Made by a program: the position numbers and the translations under genes
Source of the DNA: Acidobacteriota bacterium
Lineage (GTDB): Bacteria; Acidobacteriota; Vicinamibacteria; Vicinamibacterales; UBA2999
Reading direction: 5' to 3'
Length of the DNA: 64,000 nucleotides
NCBI GenBank assembly: GCA_030697165.1
Contig: JAUYQQ010000001.1
Location: forward strand, 62,001-126,000
In this document: in pieces, positions 35,304-43,980 of the stretch
Layout: each line of letters begins with the position of its first letter
Position numbering within the stretch: position 1 is the stretch's first letter
Notes under the pieces: generated by a model
What the model was told of the DNA's origin: nothing
Databases searched by the model: none
Seen by the model: only the letters and a program-made list of their open reading frames with translations

Positions 35304-37886
35304 TCACTTGATGGGCTCCGCCGCAGGCGCGATCAGGCCCGCGCGCGACACGCTCACCTGGTTCTCGAGCGACATGCCGCGCAGGTTATTGGCCATCACC
35401 ACCTTGTAGTCGCCGTCTTCCGGCACCTTGATCACCACCGAGAACTCGCCGGTCTGCACCACGTGGAGCTGCACGACCCACAGGTCGTTGCTGACCATGC
35501 CGAACGTCACGCCACCCTTCTCAATCGTACCTTGCGCGATGAACGTGGTCCCCTTGGCGAGGCGCCGGGGTTTCATCTCGACAAGATAGAGAAGGGGCCC
35601 ACGACCGCCCACGCCACCCACACCCCTGGCGGTCCAGGCGGGGCCGTCCATCTCAAAGGTCGGTGAAACCTTGAGGATGTCCCCGGGGACAAACGCCGCC
35701 GGCGTGGCGGCCAGGCTCTTCTTGACCTCGCTCCGGGCCAGATCGCTCGGGAAGGTGTAGGTCTCTGCCGGATTCTGGCGTCCTTCGACGCCGCTGATCG
35801 TCGCGTACGGGGTCACGCGCTCCCATCCCGGTCGCAAGCGAAGGTCCAGCAAGGCCGGCAAGGCGGCGACGTCGTTGAGACTGGACATCCGGACGAGGCA
35901 GCTCGCGTGCTCGCCTGGCAACTCGAGGCCCGCGAAGCCAAACGGCTCGTCACCGGCACTGGTCGAGCCCGGATTTCGGAAGTAGGCCGGGAAATAGAGC
36001 GCCACGGGTTCATCGACCAGGGGCACCGCCACGACCGCCGAATGACTGAAGTCGTATCCCTTGGTCATCGAGTGGTAACGCTGGGTGACGCGCAGGTTCA
36101 TGGCGTCGCAGTTCGCCCCGCCGAGGTAAGCCGCCACGTAGGCGGCATGCACACCGCCATCGGTGGGCAACCCGCGCACGAGAGCCGGGCTCTCGAATCG
36201 GAGGTCGCCGTTCGGAAGCGAGACCGGTGTCAAGTCAAGGGTGGTACGCGGCGCGGCGTGGACGGTGCCGAGAAACGCGCGCACGTGCCCATCCTGGTAC
36301 CGACGCAGAAGCCACAGCGGGCCAATGATGACGCCGGCCAGAACGGCCCACATCGCCAGCGCCATGCCGGCAGCGCGCGGCCAGCCGGCAGCGGGCGTTG
36401 CGGCCGTGAGCCACTCGGACTGCCATTTGACAGGCAACCCTGAAGGGTTGCCTCCACTCACTACGCGCGTGATGACCGCGCCGGCCGTGCGTCCCGCCAA
36501 CATCAGGCAGAAGCCGAGGGCCCACCACCCGACGAACTCGAGGTGGAAGAAGTGCCGCTCCTGGAATTGCAGTGCCGGATAACCCGAGAGATACAGGACG
36601 AAGACCCCGGCGAAGAATCCAAGGCGAAGGCTCCACACGCTGAGAGCCGTCAGCGTGATGACCAGCGGCCATGGCCACAAGCCGCCAATCAGCCGCAGGG
36701 CGTCGGCCTTCAGCAACAGCAACCGCTGCGCGGCCGCCGGCAGGAACTCTGGCACCACCAGTGCCGCCGTGGTGGTCGAGTGCGGAAGTTCCGTGATTCG
36801 CACGGCCGATGCGTAAACGCGCGTGAGCAGATCGGCCGGAAAGGTGGTGGCCACCTCGCGAAGCAACTGGGTTGCGGTGCGGTCGTAGTCGGGACCGTAC
36901 ATCGGCAGGAAGCGGTGCTGGCCGAGCCGGCGATCCGCGTAGTTGTCGATCATCGCAAGCGCCAGCTCGTCGCGATACTCGAAACCTATTTCGTAGAGAC
37001 GGCTGTTGTCGACTCCCAGGTCAGCGCTAAACGCCGGCGTGAGACCGAGCAGCACGAGATGCTGCGTTGAACTACCGCCACCCGTCTGGTAGACCGACGA
37101 CATGGGCCACATCGCGACGTAAACGGCGGCCAGGTAGAGGGCAATCGCGCCGGCCCGGAGGCCAAGGCGCTCGCGCGGCGCCAGCGGCAGGAACAGCGCG
37201 AACACGCCCACAAACGCGGGAATGGCGACGAGCAGGTCGTTGCGAAAGCCGATCCCCACACCTGTCAGCAGGCCCGCGACTAGCGAGAGGCCCATCGTGC
37301 GCCGGACCGTCACTTCGCTGCGAACCAGGCGAATAGCCAACAGGACCAGCGCCAGGACAAAGGGCGCCTTCGCGTAGTCGCGCAGGTGCGGAATGTTATG
37401 GAGATGCAGCGTCGAGAACATCAGCGCCGTGGCGCCGAGGGCCGATAGCGTCCGCCCCATGCCTTGCCGGAAGATCGCGAAGGCCAGCACGATGGTGAGG
37501 CCATACAGGAACCCGTAAAGCGGGGTCAGCGCACTCCAGGCGACCTGGCCGTGCAGGCGCCAGGTCGCGCCGACGGTCATTATCAGGTAACGAAACGCGC
37601 GCTGCATCGAGGTCAGCGGGCGCGGGGCCACCGTCTGGAGGTCGGCGCACGACACCTCGTCCGCCTTCAAATCCAGAAAAGCAGTCAGCGCGGGGGGCGC
37701 CGTATCCCCCGGGTTTACGTACCCGAACCCGCACGCCTCCATCACCGCAGGACCGAACTCCTGCTGGTAGAACCAGGGCTTGCCACCGGCGGCGACAAAC
37801 TGCGGCACGTACCACGACGCCACCGCGAACGCCGCGACGAACAAGGCAGCCGCGACGGCGGTCTCAATCCCCCAGCGACGACTCAA
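35304..37886 (-). CDS. Family-A polytopic membrane protein 4 with C-terminal sandwich module
   Basis: An 860-residue paralogue. Loop 1 has 'EFGPAVMEACGFGY' (Cys52) and 'EVSC' (Cys80). Also present are 'LRDYAKAPF' 168-176, 'GFRND' 213-217 and 'ERHFFHLEF'. The GGCQ and CxxEYD cysteines are both absent ('GGGSSTQH', 'MYGPDYD'). After the family-A soluble domain there is an extra linker and a ~98-residue module (763-860; 'EKGGVTFGMVSNDLW', 'TGEFSVVI', 'YKVVMANN'), also found in the proteins at 45188 and 60839. A 20-bp palindrome is inserted in frame near residue 480 (GGNPSGLP). The start is uncertain: TTG 37886 lies just after the upstream TAG, and the longer frame overlies the dehydratase gene. 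Confidence 0.8.
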   Translation of the reverse strand: MSRRWGIETAVAAALFVAAFAVASWYVPQFVAAGGKPWFYQQEFGPAVMEACGFGYVNPGDTAPPALTAFLDLKADEVSCADLQTVAPRPLTSMQRAFRYLIMTVGATWRLHGQVAWSALTPLYGFLYGLTIVLAFAIFRQGMGRTLSALGATALMFSTLHLHNIPHLRDYAKAPFVLALVLLAIRLVRSEVTVRRTMGLSLVAGLLTGVGIGFRNDLLVAIPAFVGVFALFLPLAPRERLGLRAGAIALYLAAVYVAMWPMSSVYQTGGGSSTQHLVLLGLTPAFSADLGVDNSRLYEIGFEYRDELALAMIDNYADRRLGQHRFLPMYGPDYDRTATQLLREVATTFPADLLTRVYASAVRITELPHSTTTAALVVPEFLPAAAQRLLLLKADALRLIGGLWPWPLVITLTALSVWSLRLGFFAGVFVLYLSGYPALQFQERHFFHLEFVGWWALGFCLMLAGRTAGAVITRVVSGGNPSGLPVKWQSEWLTAATPAAGWPRAAGMALAMWAVLAGVIIGPLWLLRRYQDGHVRAFLGTVHAAPRTTLDLTPVSLPNGDLRFESPALVRGLPTDGGVHAAYVAAYLGGANCDAMNLRVTQRYHSMTKGYDFSHSAVVAVPLVDEPVALYFPAYFRNPGSTSAGDEPFGFAGLELPGEHASCLVRMSSLNDVAALPALLDLRLRPGWERVTPYATISGVEGRQNPAETYTFPSDLARSEVKKSLAATPAAFVPGDILKVSPTFEMDGPAWTARGVGGVGGRGPLLYLVEMKPRRLAKGTTFIAQGTIEKGGVTFGMVSNDLWVVQLHVVQTGEFSVVIKVPEDGDYKVVMANNLRGMSLENQVSVSRAGLIAPAAEPIK
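36433..36452. repeat. Perfect 20-bp palindrome inserted in coding sequence
   Basis: GGCAACCC and GGGTTGCC form a perfect 8-bp stem around a TGAA loop. The element is in frame in family-A protein 4, encoding GGNPSGLP on the minus strand, in the loop between two predicted membrane helices. The five paralogues lack this peptide at the corresponding place. It is a REP-like element distinct from the one at 33961-34043. Confidence 0.75.
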
Positions 37887-37887
37887 G

Positions 37888-38925
37888 CTAATGAAGCTCG
37901 GCCTTCCCCGATCCGGTGACAATCGGAATCTCGCGCATCCAGAGTTGCTTCTCCCACACGCTGCGGTGCGTGCGGTACCAGTCAATGGTCTTCTGCAGGC
38001 CCTGCTCGAAGGTCATGCTCGGCTGCCACCCCAGGACGCGGCGGGCCTTGGCCGCATCGGCGGTATGGCGGAACACCTGCCCGGGCCGCTCGCCAACGTA
38101 GGTAATCAGCGACTCGGGCTTGTCCATCAACCGGACGATGTGATGGGCCACGTCGGCGACGCTGAGGCTGTGATCGGTGCCGATGTTGATGACCTCGCCG
38201 ACTACGGCCTCCCGGGGCGCGTGCACGATCCGATCGATCGCGTCGCAGGTGTCCTCGACAAAGACCCAATCGCGCTGGGCGACGCCCTGGCCGTGCAGGC
38301 GCAGGGGTTCATCCAGCAGGCAGCTGGTGATGAAGCGCGGCACCGCCTTCTCGAGGTGCTGGCGAGGGCCGAAGTTGTTGAACGGCCGCACGATCACCGC
38401 GGGCAGGTGGTAGGTCGCCCAGTAGGAGTAGACCAGGCGGTCGGCTCCGCATTTCGCGCTGGCATAGGGACTGAGCGGCTTCAGCGGATGCTCTTCGTTC
38501 ATCAGCGTCGCCTCGGCGGTGCCGTAGACCTCGGAAGTGGAGATGTGCACGAATCGCTCGATGCGGTCCGCACAGCGCAGCACGGCATTTGAAATCACCT
38601 GCGTGCCCAGCACGTCGGTTTCGAAGAAGTGGTAGTTGTCGAAGATCGAGCGGGTGACGTGCGTCTCGGCCGCAAAATGCACCACCACGTCGACGCGCCG
38701 CATCAGGTTCTCGACGAGCGACGCGTTGCGTACGTCGCCGTACCAGAACTCAATTCGGCCGCTGGTGTGCGCATCCTGAAAATCGGTCGGCAGGTTATCG
38801 ACGCTGCCGGCGTACGTCAGCAGGTCGAGCACTAGGATGCGGTAGTCCGGATACTTGTTGAAGATGTGGTGCACGAAGTTGCTGCCGATGAAGCCGGCGC
38901 CACCTGTCACGAGGATTGTCTTCAT
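37888..38925 (-). CDS. Sugar-nucleotide 4,6-dehydratase/epimerase (RmlB/LegB-like SDR)
   Basis: A 345-residue extended SDR with 'ILVTGGAGFIGSN' at 4-16, 'DLLTYAGSVDNL', 'HFAAETHVTRSI' and catalytic 'SPYASAKCGADRLV' (Tyr154, Lys158). Overall length and the 'LTYAGSVDNL' motif are RmlB-like (dTDP-glucose 4,6-dehydratase). However, the catalytic TDE triad reads T-S-E ('HISTSEVYGTA', Ser131), as in LegB-type or related UDP-sugar dehydratases/epimerases, and the region 'RPFNNFGPRQHLEKAVP' also differs. The NDP-sugar substrate cannot be fixed. It presumably supplies a 4-keto-6-deoxy sugar to one of the DegT aminotransferases. No rmlA, rmlC or rmlD is nearby. The ATG overlaps the WbqC stop by 4 bp. 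Confidence 0.87.
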   Translation of the reverse strand: MKTILVTGGAGFIGSNFVHHIFNKYPDYRILVLDLLTYAGSVDNLPTDFQDAHTSGRIEFWYGDVRNASLVENLMRRVDVVVHFAAETHVTRSIFDNYHFFETDVLGTQVISNAVLRCADRIERFVHISTSEVYGTAEATLMNEEHPLKPLSPYASAKCGADRLVYSYWATYHLPAVIVRPFNNFGPRQHLEKAVPRFITSCLLDEPLRLHGQGVAQRDWVFVEDTCDAIDRIVHAPREAVVGEVINIGTDHSLSVADVAHHIVRLMDKPESLITYVGERPGQVFRHTADAAKARRVLGWQPSMTFEQGLQKTIDWYRTHRSVWEKQLWMREIPIVTGSGKAELH

Positions 38926-39641
38926 GCCGTGGGTCCGCCCTTGAGAATCTCGGCGCTCTGGTCGCCGCAGTTGAGAATCAGGTCGATCGCCGACAGGAAC
39001 GGCACGAACTCACCGTGGCGCTGAGGGTAGACCGGGTGTTGATAGTTTTGCCAGACCACCTCGACGCCCTGGCTCGCGAACAGCGGGACGTCCAGGTAGT
39101 CGCTGGCCGCATCGCCGCTCAAGTATCGAGTGGCGCCGAAATGATGGCAGATGTTGATCAGCCGCTGTGACGGCGTGCCCTCGATCCCAAGGGTTGACGT
39201 TCGGATCGTTGGCAACGGCAACTGGAGCCACCCGGCCATCAGGCCGGCCACGGCGATGTCGAGGTCGCCCAGGTGGGTCCAGGGACGACTCAACATCTCC
39301 TCGAGCTCAGGCAAGTAGCGCGCAGCATGTGGGGCCTTGGCATAGTACTGCTTCAGCGAGGCAATGTGCTTGCGTTGCCAGTTGGAGCGCGTGTCGATCA
39401 AGGTGTCGAGAATCAGGGGTTGCCCCTGGCCATGATGCAGCACCGGCACAGTGAGCCACAGCGGTCCCGCCGGCGTCTTGATTCGATTTCGGTTGCGCCA
39501 CCCATGCTTGTTGAACTGCACATCGTCGTAATAGGCAAAGACGTCGGCGCGGCGCATCTGATCGAAGAACCCAAGCCACGGCAGGTAACCGGGCTGGAGC
39601 ACGACGAGCGTCTTGGGAGCGGCAGCCACGGCGGCGGTCAT
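38922..39641 (-). CDS. WbqC-family protein (first copy)
   Basis: A 239-residue member of the WbqC-like family. 'VVLQPGYLPWLGFFDQM' near the N-terminus is the diagnostic motif, followed by 'DDVQFNKHGWRNRNRIK' and 'NICHHFGATRYLSGDAASDYL'. The biochemical role of the family is not firmly established. It occurs in O-antigen and other glycan clusters beside DegT aminotransferases and may transfer an acyl or aminoacyl group to an amino sugar. The start is ATG 39641, overlapping the asnB stop by 4 bp (ATGA). The alternative start seven codons upstream lies inside asnB. A second family member is at 54158-54853. Confidence 0.88.
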   Translation of the reverse strand: MTAAVAAAPKTLVVLQPGYLPWLGFFDQMRRADVFAYYDDVQFNKHGWRNRNRIKTPAGPLWLTVPVLHHGQGQPLILDTLIDTRSNWQRKHIASLKQYYAKAPHAARYLPELEEMLSRPWTHLGDLDIAVAGLMAGWLQLPLPTIRTSTLGIEGTPSQRLINICHHFGATRYLSGDAASDYLDVPLFASQGVEVVWQNYQHPVYPQRHGEFVPFLSAIDLILNCGDQSAEILKGGPTA

Positions 39642-41506
39642 GCGAGATAGAGATCGTACCACTCCTGAAACACCACGAACGCCAGCACCTTGTTGACGTC
39701 CGTGTAGTCGGCGCCCGGCTGATAGAGGCGATCGACAAGGGCGCCGATACGCGTCGCGTCAAAGAAGTCGTGCCGGCCAAGACGAGACGGGCTGAGCGTA
39801 TCGCGCACGTAGGACTGCAGGTCGCCCAGCATCCACTGCGTGACGGGCATCAGGAAGCCTTCCTTCGGCCGGTCCACCATCTCCGCCGGGAAGTATCGAC
39901 GGGCCGCCTGCTTCAGGAGGTACTTCGTGTCGCCCATCTTGATCTTCACGCGGCCTGGTAGGCGGGCCGCGAAGGTCACGACGTCGGTGTCGAGGTAAGC
40001 GCTGCGGACTTCGAGCGAGTGGGCCATCGACAGGCGGTCGCCGTAGGTCAGCACCTGGTCTGGGAAGATCGTCTTGAACTCGGCTTCGAGGATGCGGTTG
40101 AGCGGATCGGTTGCGGTCAGGCGCGCGAAGGTCTCTTTTAGGTAGTCAGCCGTGCTGCTGGCGGCAAGTTCGCGCTGCAGGTCCGGGTGGTAGAGGCTGC
40201 GCTTCTCGTCCTCACCAAACACCAACAGCTTGGCACGCCATTCCCAATCGAGCGCCGCCGTGTCACCACTCCCGAGGAGTCCCTGCAAGTACTCCGGCCG
40301 GCTCTCGAACGGCCGGATCAAGTCGGCATTGCCGGTGCGCTGGTATTCGGGAAACTGCGCCATCGGCTGCGCCAGGCGATGCGACAGGTAGCTGCCGAAG
40401 ATCTCGTCGGCACCATCGCCCGACAGGGCGACCTTCACGTGACGAGCAATCAACTGCGACAGGAAGTAGCTGGAGACGACGCCGGCGAACGGCTCGTCGA
40501 AGCAGCCCAGGATCTTGCGCAAGTTGTCCGGGTAGTTGCTGAACTCGATGGTCTCTTCGTGATGCTCGGTGCCGTATTTCTCGGCTACCCAGCGCGCCCA
40601 CCGGCGGTCCTGCTCCTTACCGGGCGTCGTCGACTCGTTCGCGTAGGTCAGCGTGAAAGTCTTGATGCGCCCGGTCGCCTCGGCGGCCATCGCGGTGGAC
40701 AGGCTCGAGTCGAGTCCGCCGCTCAGGAAGAACCCAATCGGTACATCCGAGAGCAGGCGGCGCTTCACGCCCTGACCGAGCAGGCGAATCAGCTCCTCGG
40801 TCAGCGCGTCCTCTGGCTGGCTGTCGAGATCGGGATCGACGGTGAAATCCACGTCCCAGTAGCAGCTGATGACCGGCTGCTCGCCGGGGCGGAACGTCAG
40901 CCGGTGAGCCGGCGGCAGCATGTAGACGCCCCTGAAGATGGTCAGCGGATGCGGGACGTGCTTGAGGCTGATGAAGTGGTGCATCGCCTCCAGATTGATC
41001 GTCCGCGTGAAGCCGGGGACGGTGAGCAGCGCCTTGAGCTCCGAGGCGAAATACAGCACGTCGCCGCTATGCCAGTAGTAAAGCGGCTTCTTGCCCATCC
41101 GGTCGCGCCCCAGCAGGCCGGTCTGCGTCTTCTCGTCCCACACCGCGATCGCGAACATCCCGTCGATGTGCTCGGGCAGCCCGGCGCCGTGCTCCTCGTA
41201 AAGATGCGGCAGCACCTCGGTGTCGCAGGTGGTGTGCAGGTGATGACCTGACTGTAGCAACCGCGGGCGAAGCTGCGGGTAGTTGTAGAGTTCGCCGTTC
41301 TCACAGGCCCAGATCGAGCCGTCCTCGTTCGACATCGGCTGCCGGCCGTGTTCGACGTCGAGAATAGCCAGGCGCCGCGCGCCCAACGCGAATCGCTCGC
41401 CGTGGACCACGTGGCTGTCATCCGGACCGCGGTGGCGCAGGGTCGCGAGCATCGTCTCGGTGGTGGCGCGATCGCCGCGCCCGAACATTCCGCAAATGCC
41501 ACACAT
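39638..41506 (-). CDS. asnB: Asparagine synthetase-type amidotransferase (second AsnB)
   Basis: A 622-residue protein starting MCGICGMFG (Cys2 nucleophile) with 'RHRGPDD', 'CENGELYNYPQLRPRL', the P-loop 'SGGLDSSLSTAMAAE' near residue 260 and 'VALSGDGADEIFGSY'. Both catalytic halves look intact. It may amidate a carboxyl group on the glycan or a precursor and need not make free asparagine. Immediately upstream of the ATG the DNA is a GATC-rich minisatellite with no purine-rich ribosome site. Initiation therefore probably depends on readthrough from the membrane gene ending 23 bp upstream, inside the same repeat. Confidence 0.92.
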   Translation of the reverse strand: MCGICGMFGRGDRATTETMLATLRHRGPDDSHVVHGERFALGARRLAILDVEHGRQPMSNEDGSIWACENGELYNYPQLRPRLLQSGHHLHTTCDTEVLPHLYEEHGAGLPEHIDGMFAIAVWDEKTQTGLLGRDRMGKKPLYYWHSGDVLYFASELKALLTVPGFTRTINLEAMHHFISLKHVPHPLTIFRGVYMLPPAHRLTFRPGEQPVISCYWDVDFTVDPDLDSQPEDALTEELIRLLGQGVKRRLLSDVPIGFFLSGGLDSSLSTAMAAEATGRIKTFTLTYANESTTPGKEQDRRWARWVAEKYGTEHHEETIEFSNYPDNLRKILGCFDEPFAGVVSSYFLSQLIARHVKVALSGDGADEIFGSYLSHRLAQPMAQFPEYQRTGNADLIRPFESRPEYLQGLLGSGDTAALDWEWRAKLLVFGEDEKRSLYHPDLQRELAASSTADYLKETFARLTATDPLNRILEAEFKTIFPDQVLTYGDRLSMAHSLEVRSAYLDTDVVTFAARLPGRVKIKMGDTKYLLKQAARRYFPAEMVDRPKEGFLMPVTQWMLGDLQSYVRDTLSPSRLGRHDFFDATRIGALVDRLYQPGADYTDVNKVLAFVVFQEWYDLYLA

Positions 41507-41580
41507 ATCAGGGATCGGGGATCAGGGATCAGGGATCGGGGATCGGGGGCCGAGGATCGGGGGCCGGGGATCGGGGGTCG
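41507..41580. repeat. GATC-rich minisatellite (GGGATCa/gGGGATC units)
   Basis: A run of imperfect 7-13 bp units built on GGGATC (GGGATCGG, GGGATCA, CGAGGATCGGGGGC). It spans the whole interval between the asnB start codon and the 3' end of the HTTM-like gene. The stop codon of the latter (41529-41531) lies inside the repeat, and the last ~16 residues of that protein (DPRSPAPDPRPPIPDP) are repeat-encoded. It contains no obvious promoter or ribosome site. Confidence 0.85.
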
Positions 41581-43043
41581 GCAAGGGGCGCATAGCTGCC
41601 GGGCCGCACGCCTTCGCGCACGGGCGACACGCTTGGGATGGCCCACGCGTTGGTTTCGTCGCTGAGCACCCGATCGACGACGGTGCCAGCGTCGAGGTCG
41701 ACGACGAACTCCGTGGCTGGCACGAACTCGAAGCGATCCGGGCGCGTCGCCACGCTGACCCATTCGAAGACGAGGCGAGCGCCTGTGGCGCGCGGAATGG
41801 TGCGGGCATAGCGCAACAACCGCTCCACAAACAGCGCGCGGTTGCTGGGGTAGTACTTCAGCGTGGTGAACACGCTGGTCAGCGCGATGCACTCCGCCAC
41901 CTGCGAGAAGCGCCAGGGGCCTGTCATCCGGTAGTCCGTCACCAGTCGCCGGTCGCCACCGTCGGCTGGCGCCTCCCAGATACGCACGAAGAAGTTAACG
42001 ACGTCGGCGGTGAACACCCGCCACAGGATCAGGCCAAAGGCGTTGGCGTAGCCATCGAGGGCCCGCTGGACGGGCGGCGGAAGGGACCGGTGTTTCAACT
42101 GGTTGTAGAACATGCCGGTCCGCACGAACGGCAGCAACGCGAGGTAGCCCCAGCACAATGCGGACAGCGTCGACTGCGCGAGGGCGGGCAGTGGCTGGCC
42201 GCTGACGGGCGCTGCCGATGGCAGGACGGCCAGCAACCAGGCGTTGACGATGGTGCCTTCGCCGACGAACAGCAGGCAGCACACCATCACCATTTCGGCC
42301 AGGAACCCGAGACGTATCTGGGTTGCGATGAAGACAAAGCTGGCGAGCATGACGAGGCCGCCCAGCATACGGGTGGCGGGAATCAGCATCAGGATGCCGC
42401 AGGCGACTTCGGTGCCCCACGCCATTTCGTTGAAGAACCGGAACAGCGGATGGGCCGGGGGCCACCTGGACCAGAAGCGCCACCAGTAACCCCATTCCGG
42501 GTTGGCCATACCCAGTTCCATGCCGCGCTGCTGCCGGTATCCGGCGAAGAGCTTGTAGAGGCCGGCCGACAGCATGATGGCGGCGAAATCGACTTGCAGC
42601 GTCAGCAGCGCCAAGCCTCGCAGGCCAGGCGCGTGGCGCGTCGTGAGTTCGAGCAGCAAGACCGCGGCGCCAAGCCACAGCGAAATGAAGCCGGGCGCGC
42701 CCATTCCTCGCGACACGCTCTTCCAGCGCATCCGGTTGAAGAAGTAGTAGCAAAAGACCAGGTTGACCAGGGCCGAGGGAAGGACCGCACGCCCCGAGAT
42801 GAGACCGAAGGCCGCGAGCACCCACAAGGCCAGCACCACGGGAATCACGACGGGGTTCTGGATGGCGTCGGCCAGTGCGCTCGATTGCGCATACCCACCC
42901 CACTTCTCGCTTCGGAAATAACGCCGGGCATGGGGCAACGCCGCGCCCAGCGTCAGGAGCATCAGGACGCCATAGGCGACACGAATCGCCGCCTGCAATT
43001 CGAGGCTGAGAGTCGGCGCGAGAAGAGAATCTGAACCGAGCAC
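41529..43043 (-). CDS. HTTM-like polytopic membrane protein
   Basis: A 504-residue integral membrane protein with about 8-9 helices in the first ~360 residues and a soluble C-terminal ~140 residues. The segment 'IMLSAGLYKLFAGYRQQRG' followed by 'NPEWGYWWRFW' resembles HTTM (vitamin-K gamma-carboxylase-related) and DoxX-like membrane proteins. No catalytic assignment is possible. The C-domain ('FTTLKYYPSNRALFVERL', 'RATGARLVFEWVSV') may be cytoplasmic. The extreme C-terminus is a repeat-encoded Pro/Asp-rich tail that is unlikely to be functional. It starts 10 bp downstream of the formyltransferase gene and probably shares its transcript. Confidence 0.75.
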   Translation of the reverse strand: MLGSDSLLAPTLSLELQAAIRVAYGVLMLLTLGAALPHARRYFRSEKWGGYAQSSALADAIQNPVVIPVVLALWVLAAFGLISGRAVLPSALVNLVFCYYFFNRMRWKSVSRGMGAPGFISLWLGAAVLLLELTTRHAPGLRGLALLTLQVDFAAIMLSAGLYKLFAGYRQQRGMELGMANPEWGYWWRFWSRWPPAHPLFRFFNEMAWGTEVACGILMLIPATRMLGGLVMLASFVFIATQIRLGFLAEMVMVCCLLFVGEGTIVNAWLLAVLPSAAPVSGQPLPALAQSTLSALCWGYLALLPFVRTGMFYNQLKHRSLPPPVQRALDGYANAFGLILWRVFTADVVNFFVRIWEAPADGGDRRLVTDYRMTGPWRFSQVAECIALTSVFTTLKYYPSNRALFVERLLRYARTIPRATGARLVFEWVSVATRPDRFEFVPATEFVVDLDAGTVVDRVLSDETNAWAIPSVSPVREGVRPGSYAPLADPRSPAPDPRPPIPDP

Positions 43044-43053
43044 AGAGTGACTG

Positions 43054-43977
43054 CTAATTGAAACGAGCGCCGGGCACGATGCCTATCCGGCGAAGGTCGA
43101 CGCGACTGGCCGGCTGCGCCGGCAACTCGACTTGCAGCAACTTGAGGTCCCCCGAGCCGGTCGACACGACCGGCCCTGATTCGTCAATGCGAACCACCGT
43201 GCCGGGCGCCGAGACGCCGGCGGCCTCGATCGGCTCACCCCGGCGCACCACCAGTTTCGCGCCGCCGATCGTGGTGAACGCGCCAGGCCATGGCGCGACC
43301 AGCGCCCGCACCAGGTTATGGATCTGGATATTGGACTGCGACCAATCGATCAACCCATCGGCGGGCGTGCGCATCCGGTAGTAGTGCGCGCGCGATTCAT
43401 CCTGGGCTGTTTGCGGTGCCGTCCCATCCACGAGGGCTGGCCACCACTTGGTCAGAAGAGCCGTGCCGGCCACCGCCAGCTTGCCCTGCAGTGAAGCGAT
43501 GTCCTCATCCGACTCGATGGCAAACCGTTCTTCGGCCACGACCGGGCCGGTATCGATCCCGGCATCGACCCGGTGCAGCGTGGCCGCGCTCTCGCGCTCG
43601 CCGTTGATCAGGGCCCAGATCATGACGTGGCCGCCGCGATACTCAGGGAGCTTGCCGCTGTGAATGTTGAATGCCCCGTTCACTGCGAGTGAGACCAGTT
43701 CCGGAGGCAGCAACATCGGGTACGACCACACCAGCATCAGGTCGGGGCGAAGTAACTGGATGGTTTCAAGAAACGGCGCCAGGTCCTTTCGGCGCGGCTG
43801 CACCAACAGCCTCAATGACTTCTCGCGCGCCCGCGCGACCACCATCTCCACATCGGCGCCGCTGCGAATACCCGGCACCACGACCGCGACCGGCGTGACG
43901 CCGAGTCGTTCGAGCGTGTCGAGGGCCGCGAGCGCCAGCCGCCCGAACCCAAAGACCACGACCCGACTTGCCGACAT
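43054..43977 (-). CDS. Formyltransferase family protein (sugar N-formyltransferase-like)
   Basis: A 307-residue protein with the folate-dependent formyltransferase core. 'NIHSGKLPEYRGGHVMIWAL' has catalytic Asn104 and His106, and 'GIDTGPVV' has Asp142. The N-terminal 'VVVFGFGRLALAALDTL' is nucleotide/folate-binding in style. The C-terminal ~100 residues resemble the Fmt/ArnA C-domain. Methionyl-tRNA formyltransferase is an alternative, but the glycan context and the departure from the Fmt 'NVHASLLP' motif (SGKLPEYRG) favour N-formylation of an amino sugar, possibly made by one of the DegT enzymes. It lies 3 bp downstream of the radical SAM gene. Confidence 0.88.
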   Translation of the reverse strand: MSASRVVVFGFGRLALAALDTLERLGVTPVAVVVPGIRSGADVEMVVARAREKSLRLLVQPRRKDLAPFLETIQLLRPDLMLVWSYPMLLPPELVSLAVNGAFNIHSGKLPEYRGGHVMIWALINGERESAATLHRVDAGIDTGPVVAEERFAIESDEDIASLQGKLAVAGTALLTKWWPALVDGTAPQTAQDESRAHYYRMRTPADGLIDWSQSNIQIHNLVRALVAPWPGAFTTIGGAKLVVRRGEPIEAAGVSAPGTVVRIDESGPVVSTGSGDLKLLQVELPAQPASRVDLRRIGIVPGARFN

Positions 43978-43980
43978 CCG

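Noticed and set aside
41460-43034. Long open frame on the plus strand (over 500 codons) opposite the HTTM-like gene
   Set aside because: Antisense frames of this length occur opposite most genes here (for example 1739-2530, 3786-4958, 8619-10130, 21020-22387, 48049-49194). They are rich in Arg, His, Gln and Pro, lack any domain and mirror GC-biased codons of the real genes.
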